Origin: Terriglobia bacterium
Lineage (GTDB): Bacteria > Acidobacteriota > Terriglobia > Bryobacterales > UBA6623
Assembly: GCA_009838515.1 (NCBI GenBank)
Contig: VXRL01000012.1
Coordinates: forward strand, 57,123 to 116,560
Length of the DNA: 59,438 nt
Direction of reading: 5' to 3'
Below are positions 17,826-25,386 of the stretch, piece by piece. A program made the position numbers and the translations under genes. The notes beneath the pieces are model-generated. The model was not told the origin of the DNA, did no database searches, and saw only the letters and a list, made by a program, of their open reading frames with translations. Numbering within the stretch: position 1 is the stretch's first letter; every line of letters begins with the position of its first letter.

Positions 17826-19112
17826 ATGGCCCGAACCATTCGCCCCGTTTCGGGGATTGCCGGCACACTCTCTCTGCCGGGCGACAAGTCGATTTCGCAC
17901 CGCTATGCGATGCTCGCGGCTCTGGGTCGCGGCCGCAGCGTTCTGACCAACTATTCAACCGGCGCAGATTGCGCGTCGACACTTGCTTGCCTGGGCTCGC
18001 TTGGCGCGCGTTGGGAGCGGCAGAGCAACCGAGTCGAGATCGAGGGCTGCGGGCTGCAAGGCTTGAGCGCGCCCCGAGCGCCTTTAGATGCCGGGAATTC
18101 CGGGTCGACGATCCGAATGCTGTCCGGAATCCTCGCCGGCCAGCCGTTTGAGTCCGTAATCCAGGGTGACGAGTCGCTGTCCAAGCGCCCTATGCAGCGA
18201 ATCATGACACCACTTCGGAGGATGGGCGCTGAAATCCAGGCTGGCGGCGGTCAGTTTCCCCCGCTGGTCATCCGCGGTCGGCCTCTGCAGCCAATTCACT
18301 ACGAACTGCCCGTGGCTAGCGCACAGGTCAAGAGCTGCGTCTTGCTTGCTGGCCTCTACGCCCGAGGCCTGACAGAAGTCGTAGAACCGGTGGAGACGCG
18401 CAATCACACCGAGATCGCCCTCCTACGTTTCGGGGCCGACGTCCGTGTGGATGGAAGTTCGAGATCGGTAGTAGGTTATCCCGCTCTGACAGGGTGCTCC
18501 CTGCGAGTGCCGAGTGATCTCTCTTCGGCAGTCTTTTTTCTCGCTGCAGCCCTGCTGCTGCCGGACTCGGACCTGCTCATCGATGGCGTCGGGCTAAATC
18601 CGACGCGTTCGGCCGTATTGCAAGTGCTTCGCCGCATGGGAGCCCACATTGAAGTCCACCCCGAGTCCGACTCTGGCGGCGAGGCCAGCGGAACGCTCCG
18701 GGTGCGTGGTACAGGCAGGCTTGAGGGGGGAGTGATTTCAGGGGAGACCACGGCCGCGGTCATCGACGAGATTCCCATGCTTGCCGTGCTCGGAGCCGCA
18801 TCCGAGCGCGGATTGCGCATACGGGATGCAGGCGAACTGCGCGTCAAGGAAACGGACCGAATCGCAACCGTGGCCGCGAACCTACGCCAGATGGGCGTGG
18901 AGGTCACCGAGCACGAAACCGGCATGGACATTCAAGGCGGCTGTAACCTGCGCGCTGCGCAGCTCGACTCCTGCGGCGACCACCGCGTTGCGATGGCCTT
19001 CGCGGTGGGGGCTCTGGCAGCGGACGGCGACTCGCTCCTCGAGGGAGCCGCAGCGGCGGCCGTGTCGTTTCCGGAGTTCTTCGACGTGCTAGCCTCGGTC
19101 ACACGAGGCTAG
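17826..19112 (+). CDS. aroA: 3-phosphoshikimate 1-carboxyvinyltransferase (EPSP synthase)
   Basis: Joins shikimate 3-phosphate and phosphoenolpyruvate in the shikimate pathway to aromatic amino acids. ATG 17826 begins MARTIRPVSGIAGTLSLPGD with GAAGGG upstream; an earlier in-frame ATG is not conserved. The 428 residues show the hallmark LPGDKSISHRYAMLAAL, the LDAGNSGSTIRMLSGIL motif, SAQVKSCVLLAGLYA, the catalytic EIPMLAVLGA and LRVKETDRIATVAANLRQMG. In the first substrate site it has Ala in NSGSTIR where class I enzymes have NAGTA, pointing to a class II-like form. The gene stands alone and converges with a sulfatase gene 13 bases away. Confidence 0.95.
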   Translation: MARTIRPVSGIAGTLSLPGDKSISHRYAMLAALGRGRSVLTNYSTGADCASTLACLGSLGARWERQSNRVEIEGCGLQGLSAPRAPLDAGNSGSTIRMLSGILAGQPFESVIQGDESLSKRPMQRIMTPLRRMGAEIQAGGGQFPPLVIRGRPLQPIHYELPVASAQVKSCVLLAGLYARGLTEVVEPVETRNHTEIALLRFGADVRVDGSSRSVVGYPALTGCSLRVPSDLSSAVFFLAAALLLPDSDLLIDGVGLNPTRSAVLQVLRRMGAHIEVHPESDSGGEASGTLRVRGTGRLEGGVISGETTAAVIDEIPMLAVLGAASERGLRIRDAGELRVKETDRIATVAANLRQMGVEVTEHETGMDIQGGCNLRAAQLDSCGDHRVAMAFAVGALAADGDSLLEGAAAAAVSFPEFFDVLASVTRG

Positions 19113-19125
19113 CCGGCACCGCCGT

Positions 19126-20604
19126 TCAGTCGTGCGGCAGGGGCTTGATCTGCCGGTCGTAGCGCAGTGCGCCGCCTTCGATCCAGAGGATCGTCGGTGA
19201 TCGATCGCCGCTGTGGAACTGGTCCGGCACTTCTGCGTCAAGCTGTTCGAAGATTGCCTTCAGCCGGGCCACGATTTCGGGATGCTCGGCGGCGACATCG
19301 CGCTGTTCGGCTTGATCCGTCTCCATGTCGAAGAGCATCAGCGGCTTTGGGGCCGGCCCGGTGACAACGCCCGGGCACTGGGTGCGATTGGCCTGTTCGA
19401 ATTGGGCGATGATCGTGATGCCGTCCGGGCGCCGTGGATCCACATAGGCGTTCGGGTCGTCCAGACAGGGGAAGCCCGGCTCCGGCGCCCGGACATGCAG
19501 CTTCCAGCGGCCCGATCGGATCATTTTCAACTCCTCCGCTCCCATTGCGAAGATCGCCTCGTGCGGAGATTCGCTGGCGCGCCCAGACAGGAGCGGCAGG
19601 ATGTCGCGGCCATCGATCGTCCGGTCTCCGGGAAGCTCGCCTCCGGCGGCTGCGACGATCGTCGGGAAGATGTCGATCGAGGCGAGCACTGCGCCCGAGA
19701 CCTGGCCGGGCGGGATCGTGCCCGGCCAGCGCGCAATGGCCGGCACTCGCAAGCCGCCGTCGAAGTTGGACGCCTTGGACGAGCGCAGGCCGCCGTTGTA
19801 GCCTCCGTACGTCGCTCCGTTGTCTGACGTGAAGAACACAAAGGTCTTGTCGTCCAGCGAACTCTCGCGCAGCTTGTCCAGGATTTGTCCGACCGACCAG
19901 TCAAGTTCCCGCATCGCATCGCTGTAGAGGTCATCGGGCGTCTCAGGGGTGTAGAAGTCTTCCGACGCCGCAAGCGGCTTGTGCGGCATCGCGTGCGGGA
20001 GGTACAAGAAGAACGGTTCGTTGCGGTGGCGCTCGATGAAATCGATCGCTCGTTGCGTGTAGTCCTTGGTCAGCTCGGATTGCAGTACCGGGTATTGAAC
20101 GACGGACTCGTCTTGCACGAGCTGGACGGGGCGCATGTCGTTCGAGTACAGGATGCCGTAGTATTCGTCGAATCCTTGTTTGCGGGGCAGGTACTTCTCG
20201 ATATGTCCGAGGTGCCACTTGCCGATCGCCGAGGTCGCATATCCCAGCTCCTTGAGGGCTTCGGCGATGGTGATCTCAGAGGGCGGGAGCCCGATTTCGT
20301 TGCGACCGATGTCCGGGGACGGATTGACCACCAAGCCGGTTCGGAACGGATAGCGGCCCGTCAGCAGGGTGGCTCTGGACGGTCCGCAGAACGGCACCGA
20401 GACATAGAAATTGGTCAGGCGGATCCCCTCTTGCGCCATGCGGTCGAGGCGCGGTGTCTCGTGTGCCTTCGCTCCATAGGACGACAGGTCCCCGTATCCG
20501 AGGTCGTCGGCAAAGATGACGATGAAATTGGGTCGCTCTTGCGCCGCCAACCCAAGGGGCAGCAAGCCAAGGAGCAGCAGGTATCGGATTGGGAGCCGGA
20601 ACAT
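19126..20604 (-). CDS. Exported sulfatase, arylsulfatase A-like (sulfatase 1)
   Basis: Predicted periplasmic or secreted sulfate ester hydrolase of 492 residues. The start at 20604 gives a Sec signal peptide (MFRLPIRYLLLLGLLPLGLA, then AQERPN). An ATG at 20760 overlaps the previous stop, but the 52 extra residues are not conserved. Metal-site aspartates are in IVIFADDLGYGDL, Cys73 lies in FCGPSRATLLTGRY (the CxPxR motif converted to formylglycine), and KWHLGH and FFTSDNGATYGGYNGGLR follow as in S1-family sulfatases. The C-terminus (about 390-492) carries the usual small domain with LFDMETDQAEQRDVA. No sulfatase-maturing enzyme is encoded in the window. The substrate is unknown; the surrounding receptors suggest sulfated polysaccharide or steroid-like compounds. 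Confidence 0.9.
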   Translation of the reverse strand: MFRLPIRYLLLLGLLPLGLAAQERPNFIVIFADDLGYGDLSSYGAKAHETPRLDRMAQEGIRLTNFYVSVPFCGPSRATLLTGRYPFRTGLVVNPSPDIGRNEIGLPPSEITIAEALKELGYATSAIGKWHLGHIEKYLPRKQGFDEYYGILYSNDMRPVQLVQDESVVQYPVLQSELTKDYTQRAIDFIERHRNEPFFLYLPHAMPHKPLAASEDFYTPETPDDLYSDAMRELDWSVGQILDKLRESSLDDKTFVFFTSDNGATYGGYNGGLRSSKASNFDGGLRVPAIARWPGTIPPGQVSGAVLASIDIFPTIVAAAGGELPGDRTIDGRDILPLLSGRASESPHEAIFAMGAEELKMIRSGRWKLHVRAPEPGFPCLDDPNAYVDPRRPDGITIIAQFEQANRTQCPGVVTGPAPKPLMLFDMETDQAEQRDVAAEHPEIVARLKAIFEQLDAEVPDQFHSGDRSPTILWIEGGALRYDRQIKPLPHD

Positions 20605-20756
20605 GACGATGGAAAGTCTAGCGGGTCTTCGGTGATTAGATGGGCCGCGGCAGCGCACGGCAGACGTGGGAACGCCGTGATCTGCCCTGCTTCTCGGAAT
20701 GCGCTCCCGTGAGCCTAGATCTAGATTGCCCTGAGCGATGTGCTCATCGCAAGGGA

Positions 20757-21596
20757 TCATGGCAGGTGCGCCGCGTCGCTAGTAGTGCCGAGGATGTTGG
20801 CAAGCGACCGCCGGGGCAATCCGTCAAGTACTGGCCGCAGCACCCAGCGAAGCCCCCTTGGCGCACTGCGAGTCAAGCTGATCGAGCGGTGCTCAACGAT
20901 GGCTCCCTCCGGTGTGTCGGCGAATCTCCAGAACACTACCATCCGCCACAGGAAGCCCCTGTCATGACCCGGTGGTCTGAGCGACTCGTCGGGCTTCCCA
21001 GCCCTCACCACCTCCCGGATACTGGTGCTCTCGGCACGGCCCCACCATCTCTCACTGTCCAGCCGGTCGAACTCTAATGTGTGCTCGGTCTCGAGAACTG
21101 CCGTGAGAACGTTTTTCTTCAACAAGCGCACCGCCACTCGCATTTGCGTGCCATCGCGCTCGAGGATCCGAGACCGCACCACTCCCGGCCCGTATGTATC
21201 CGCATGGGTGTCGTAGGCGGACACGACCGCAACAAGCCGCTCCGCGTCCGCGTGCGGCACCAGCAGGGCACCGGTCCAATCGTGAATCAGCCCGCCCGGT
21301 GATTCCCGCGTGTTGCGAATCGGCGTGGGATCGACGACGATTTTCCCGCGAGCCAGTGCCCTGGCTCTCGCTTGGTCTTGTTTGCCCCACAGGAACGGTG
21401 AGTCCCCGGCGAGGCGGCGCTGGAACTGCGTGTCAGCGGCAGCTACGTACTCAGCGAACGCCGCGGCCGCATCTTCGTGCATGCGGACCACACCGAACTG
21501 GAATGCTTGGAGTGTTGGCGCTTGCGCCGCGCTCAATGCGGCGACGACCCAGAGTGCTCGGTAGAGCGTTTGGATGGAGCGGGTGGAGGGAGACAC
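20757..21596 (-). CDS. Exported protein of unknown function, SRPBCC-like
   Basis: About 279 residues if translation starts at GTG 21596, which places a hydrophobic segment (ALWVVAALSAAQAPTLQA) at the N-terminus as a signal peptide. A longer version from GTG 21734 has 325 residues and buries that segment at 58-75. The mature part reads like the acidobacterial proteins with a START/SRPBCC-type helix-grip fold: GGLIHDWTGALLVPHADAER, YGPGVVRSRILERDGTQM and a late GFLWRMVVFWRFADTPEGA. No catalytic motif is seen. Its stop overlaps an ATG of the following sulfatase frame (ATGA), and both genes point the same way, so they may be cotranscribed. Start position uncertain. Confidence 0.65.
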   Translation of the reverse strand: MSPSTRSIQTLYRALWVVAALSAAQAPTLQAFQFGVVRMHEDAAAAFAEYVAAADTQFQRRLAGDSPFLWGKQDQARARALARGKIVVDPTPIRNTRESPGGLIHDWTGALLVPHADAERLVAVVSAYDTHADTYGPGVVRSRILERDGTQMRVAVRLLKKNVLTAVLETEHTLEFDRLDSERWWGRAESTSIREVVRAGKPDESLRPPGHDRGFLWRMVVFWRFADTPEGAIVEHRSISLTRSAPRGLRWVLRPVLDGLPRRSLANILGTTSDAAHLP

Positions 21597-22020
21597 CGAA
21601 TGCTCGGCCTGGATTACGTGGTTGGGGCCTGAATCAGGCAGGTGGCTCGATGAAGCTCGGCTCCCGCTGGCGACTCCGGCCATCAATCCGGGCTGCAACG
21701 GCGTTGGCGCAACCGCCTTGTAGCCTAGCCGCACGCTCTTAGGGTAGCGGCATCAATTACGTCACCTCTGCTGTCAAGGCCTCTAGGTTCGGAGCGCGGA
21801 TTCGCTCGGAGGTTGGCGGTCCATCGCGCTACCCCGTGCGAGGATCATCCGCTCGTCGTCCGTGGTCTGGCAAAGTCAGCAATGGCCGCTACGGGCATTT
21901 CCGTAGGCGCACGTCGGAATCGCCGAGGCCACCCCTCGACCTGCGGCGCTGGGAGGGTCGGCCGGGCGGCCAGTTCTTGCCTCCGGGTCTGGCCGGGTAC
22001 CGTACAATTGGCGAAGTGCC
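21597..22020. other. Divergent intergenic region
   Basis: 424 bases between the SRPBCC-like gene and sulfatase 2. On the minus strand TTGACA is present (complement of 21772-21777) but without a good partner hexamer. On the plus strand TACAAT at 22003-22008 lies 12 bases before the sulfatase start. No RNA gene or repeat was recognised. Confidence 0.5.
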
Positions 22021-23568
22021 ATGATTTCCCGCAACTTACGGTTCAGTTCCTTGCTTCCGGTCTTCGCCCTCGCCTCTCTGGTGGTGCTTGCCGCCTGCTC
22101 GTCCCAGCCGCAACCGGAAGAGCGCATGCCGAACATCATTTTCCTGATGGCGGACGACATGGGGTATGGAGACCCCGGCAGCTTCAACGAGGATTCGAAG
22201 ATCCCGACCCCTGCGATGGACGCCTTGGCATCCGGAGGCATGAGGTTTACGGACGCGCATTCCGGCTCGGCCGTTTGCACGCCGACGCGCTACGGAGTGG
22301 TGACAGGTCGCTATGCTTGGCGCACGCCGCTCAAGCGGGGCGTGCTCTCGGGATACTCGCGCGCGCTAATCGAGCCGGACCGGATGACGGTCGGCAGCAT
22401 GCTGCGCGAGCAGGGCTACCACACGGCGGTCGTGGGCAAGTGGCACCTCGGGCTGGACTGGGCGACGCTGTCGGAGCCCGCGAGCTGGGAGGAAGGCGAC
22501 ACATCTGCCGCATTCCAAGCTGCTTCCGACTTCTCCAAGCCGGAGGGCTTGGAGATCGATTTCACCTTGCCGGTCACCAACGGCCCGGCCACTCTCGGTT
22601 TCGACTACTCCTACATCATTCCGGCTTCGCTCGACATGGCGCCGTATGTCTACGTGGAAGACAATGCCTGCGAGAAGCCCGCCACCGTGCATGAGCCGGG
22701 CCGGTTCGACGGCCCGGTCTTCTGGCGGCCCGGCGAGGCCGCGGAGGGCTTTGACTTCTTTGACGTGCTGCCCAACCTGACCCGGCACGTCGTGGACTAC
22801 ATTGAACGCCGGGCCGAGAGTCCAGACCAGCCGTTCTTCCTTTACTTCCCGCTGCCGGCCCCGCACTGGCCGTGGGTCCCCACAGAGGAGTTCATTGGCC
22901 GCAGCGGCGCTGGCAAGTACGGCGACTTCGTGACCCAGGTCGACGCCAATATCGGGATGGTCGTAGATGCCCTCAAGGCGACCGGCCAGTTCGAGAACAC
23001 GCTCTTCATCGTCACCAGCGACAACGGCGCGGAATGGGATCCGAGTCACATCGAGGAGTTCGACCACTATGCCAATCACGCCAGCCAGCGCGGCAAGAAG
23101 CGGGACGCCTGGGAGGGGGGGCACCGCACGCCATTTATTGCCTCGTGGCCGGCTAGGGTAGCGGCGGAATCAACCAGCGATCAGACGATCTGCCTCACCG
23201 ACCTGATGGCGACCGCCGCGGAAATTGCGGGGTACGAATTGCCCGCGGATGCCGCACAGGACAGTGTCAGCATCCTGCCCGCACTGCTCGGAACTGACAG
23301 TGGTCCGCTGCGCGAAGCCACAGTGCATCACTCGGTTGACGGCACCTTTGCCATCCGCCAAGGCAAGTGGAAGTACATAGACGGGCAAGGCCCGGGTTCG
23401 CAGCAGTGGGACGGTCCTCAGCCGGGCGACCCGCCCGCGCAGCTGTACGACATCGAAGCCGACCGCCACGAGGACAACAACCTCTTCACCGAGAACCCAG
23501 GGGTGGTGGAGAGGCTCAAGGTCGTGCTGGAGCGCTACAAGGAGCAAGGGCACAGCAGAAAGCTGTAG
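22021..23568 (+). CDS. Lipoprotein sulfatase (sulfatase 2)
   Basis: Sulfatase of 515 residues predicted to be lipid-anchored: the signal sequence ends VVLAACSSQ with lipobox Cys26. The metal-binding start NIIFLMADDMGYGDPGSF follows, and Cys86 lies in SAVCTPTRYGVVTGRYAW, the CxPxR motif for formylglycine. Later motifs are AVVGKWHLGL, FLYFPLPAPHWPW, IVTSDNGAEWDP and the substrate-gate region HASQRGKKRDAWEGGHRTPF. The C-terminal small domain ends with LYDIEADRHEDNNLF. It differs from the other three in having an insertion at about 155-235 (SWEEGDTSAAFQAASDF onward). It converges with sulfatase 3, leaving only 30 bases between them. Confidence 0.92.
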   Translation: MISRNLRFSSLLPVFALASLVVLAACSSQPQPEERMPNIIFLMADDMGYGDPGSFNEDSKIPTPAMDALASGGMRFTDAHSGSAVCTPTRYGVVTGRYAWRTPLKRGVLSGYSRALIEPDRMTVGSMLREQGYHTAVVGKWHLGLDWATLSEPASWEEGDTSAAFQAASDFSKPEGLEIDFTLPVTNGPATLGFDYSYIIPASLDMAPYVYVEDNACEKPATVHEPGRFDGPVFWRPGEAAEGFDFFDVLPNLTRHVVDYIERRAESPDQPFFLYFPLPAPHWPWVPTEEFIGRSGAGKYGDFVTQVDANIGMVVDALKATGQFENTLFIVTSDNGAEWDPSHIEEFDHYANHASQRGKKRDAWEGGHRTPFIASWPARVAAESTSDQTICLTDLMATAAEIAGYELPADAAQDSVSILPALLGTDSGPLREATVHHSVDGTFAIRQGKWKYIDGQGPGSQQWDGPQPGDPPAQLYDIEADRHEDNNLFTENPGVVERLKVVLERYKEQGHSRKL

Positions 23569-23598
23569 GTTCCGGCACCGTGGTTCGCGGGCCGTCGT

Positions 23599-25080
23599 TC
23601 AGCCTTTGCTGACCCACCAGATGTGATCCGGCTCCTTCTGCGGTCTCGGCGGTTGCCGGGCTTGGTCGAGGAGAGCTTGAATCGTCGCCATAATGGCGGG
23701 CTCGTCCGCTGCCAGATCCTGTGTCTCGCTCGGATCGGCGTCGAGATCGTAGAGTTCGAGGGCGCCGTCGGGAGTGGGCCGCACGGCCTTCCACTTGCCC
23801 ACGCGCAAGGCTTGGGAAGGGATCTCGTTTGGGAAGGTTCCCGACCTGCTGTCGTAGCGCGGCAGCTCCCAGTACATGTATTGGTGCTCGGCTTGCTCGC
23901 CGCGGGCCAGCAGGGTCGGAACCACCGAGATCCCGTCAGTGCCCGTCGCCGCGCCGGCACCCGCGAGCTCCAATGCGGTCGCCAGGAAATCGTGGAACCC
24001 CCAAAGGTGGTCGCTGCTCGAACCTGCCGCAATCTGCTCCGGCCACCGAGCCAGCATCGGCACCCGGATGCCGCCTTCGTAGAAGTCCCGCTTCGCGCCG
24101 CGCAGATCCCCGCTGCTTCGGAAGTAATCCGTCCAAGTGGCGGCCGCCGCGCCGTTATCGGAGGTAAAGAACACGACCGTGTTCTCATCCAAGCCCAGTT
24201 CTGCGATGAGCTGCAGGATCCGACCCACGTCGCGGTCCATGCGCGTGATCATCGCTGCTAAGGTCGCGTGTGGTTCGGGGGGCCGGATCAGACGCTTGGG
24301 ACGATTCCGATTCTCGGCCAGCTCGACTTCTTCGAACGTGCCGGCGTATTGAGCGTATATTTCGTCATCAGGCACGACGTACTCCGCGTGCGGGATGGTG
24401 AACGGGACGTAACAAAAGAAGGGCTGGTCCTTGTTCTTCTCGATGAACTCCAGAGCGCGATCCGCGATGACGTCATGGGAATATGTGCCACGCCCGCCAT
24501 CCTCGTTGCCGTCGAGCGGCAGTTTCCGGTCGTTGTCAAAGATGTAGTGGGGATAGAAGTAGTGCGCGTGCGCTTGGTGCAAATAGCCTACGAACTCGTC
24601 GAAGCCCTGTTTCCAAGGCACGCCCTCCGTGCCGATGTCGCCTAAGCCCCACTTGCCGAAGCAGCCCGTGGCGTAGCCGCGCTCCTTCAGCAGCTCTGCA
24701 ACGGTCACGTCCTCAGCCAAGATCGGCACGCCGCCGGGGTTGGAGCGGACCGAGGTGTGCCCCATATGCATGCCAGTCATCAGCACGCTTCGCGCCGGAG
24801 CGCACACCGAGCATCCCGAGTACGCGTTCGAGAACCGCATGCCTTCGGCGGCGATGCGATCGATGTTGGGAGTGCGGATCTTGGACTGTCCGTAGCACCC
24901 GAGCTCGCCGTAGCCGAGATCGTCGGCCATGATGAACACGATATTCGGCGGTTGCGCCGTGCTGCCTTTACGCGTTAAGGCTGCGTCACGGCATGCCAGC
25001 AGCGCGGCCGCCCCGGCAGCAGTGGCTGTGAAGAACTCGCGGCGACTGGCGGCGATGGGCACGGATCTTGGCGCTGGCAT
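23599..25080 (-). CDS. Tat-exported sulfatase (sulfatase 3)
   Basis: Sulfatase of 493 residues with a twin-arginine signal (ASRREFFTATAAGAAALLAC). The Cys30 at its end suggests a Tat lipoprotein, although Leu at the -2 position makes the lipobox imperfect. The catalytic part shows NIVFIMADDLGYGELGCYG, Cys93 in GCSVCAPARSVLMTGMHMG (CxPxR), CFGKWGLGDIG, PFTIPHAEYVVPDDE and VVFFTSDNGAAAATWTDYF. The N-terminal region resembles N-acetylgalactosamine 6-sulfatase or mucin-sulfatase type sequences, but the substrate cannot be assigned from sequence alone. It lies upstream of the FecA-like receptor gene region on the same strand, with a 306-base spacer. Confidence 0.92.
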   Translation of the reverse strand: MPAPRSVPIAASRREFFTATAAGAAALLACRDAALTRKGSTAQPPNIVFIMADDLGYGELGCYGQSKIRTPNIDRIAAEGMRFSNAYSGCSVCAPARSVLMTGMHMGHTSVRSNPGGVPILAEDVTVAELLKERGYATGCFGKWGLGDIGTEGVPWKQGFDEFVGYLHQAHAHYFYPHYIFDNDRKLPLDGNEDGGRGTYSHDVIADRALEFIEKNKDQPFFCYVPFTIPHAEYVVPDDEIYAQYAGTFEEVELAENRNRPKRLIRPPEPHATLAAMITRMDRDVGRILQLIAELGLDENTVVFFTSDNGAAAATWTDYFRSSGDLRGAKRDFYEGGIRVPMLARWPEQIAAGSSSDHLWGFHDFLATALELAGAGAATGTDGISVVPTLLARGEQAEHQYMYWELPRYDSRSGTFPNEIPSQALRVGKWKAVRPTPDGALELYDLDADPSETQDLAADEPAIMATIQALLDQARQPPRPQKEPDHIWWVSKG

Positions 25081-25386
25081 GGCGCGCCCATTTTAGTCCG
25101 GGCATCTCGTTGCGCAAGCTTCTTTCGGCGCGTCCGTACGGCTCGCCTTGGGGAGATCGGATGACGTAGCGGCAATCCTCGGATGGACCGGCGGTGGCGA
25201 TGACATCCATGCATCTTCTGCCCGCATCATGCTCGTCCGAACGACTGCTAGACTGAGGCTGTGGCCCGCGCAGAGGCGGGCTAGGATTCCGGCCGGGAGG
25301 AGGCTGCCTTTCTAGGCCGGGATCCTAGCCCTAGTGCGGTTGAGTCCGGGATGTTTGGGGAGGGGACTCCAGCCGCAATCCTGTCC
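25081..25386. other. Intergenic region between the receptor gene and sulfatase 3
   Basis: 306 bases with no supported gene. Two hairpins are present: GCCCGC/GCGGGC (25264-25269 and 25276-25281) and a longer one at 25281-25328 described separately. No clear promoter for sulfatase 3 was found. Confidence 0.5.
25281..25328 (-). terminator. Long hairpin downstream of the FecA-like receptor gene
   Basis: Bases 25281-25294 and 25315-25328 are inverted repeats of 14 with one mismatch (arms CTAGGATTCCGGCC and GGCCGGGATCCTAG), loop of 20. It lies 58 bases past the stop of the receptor gene on the minus strand. There is no T-run, so it may stabilise the mRNA 3' end instead of ending transcription. Confidence 0.4.

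Noticed and set aside
21836..22694. Plus-strand frame of 293 codons starting before sulfatase 2
   Set aside because: Out of frame with the conserved sulfatase and without recognisable motifs.
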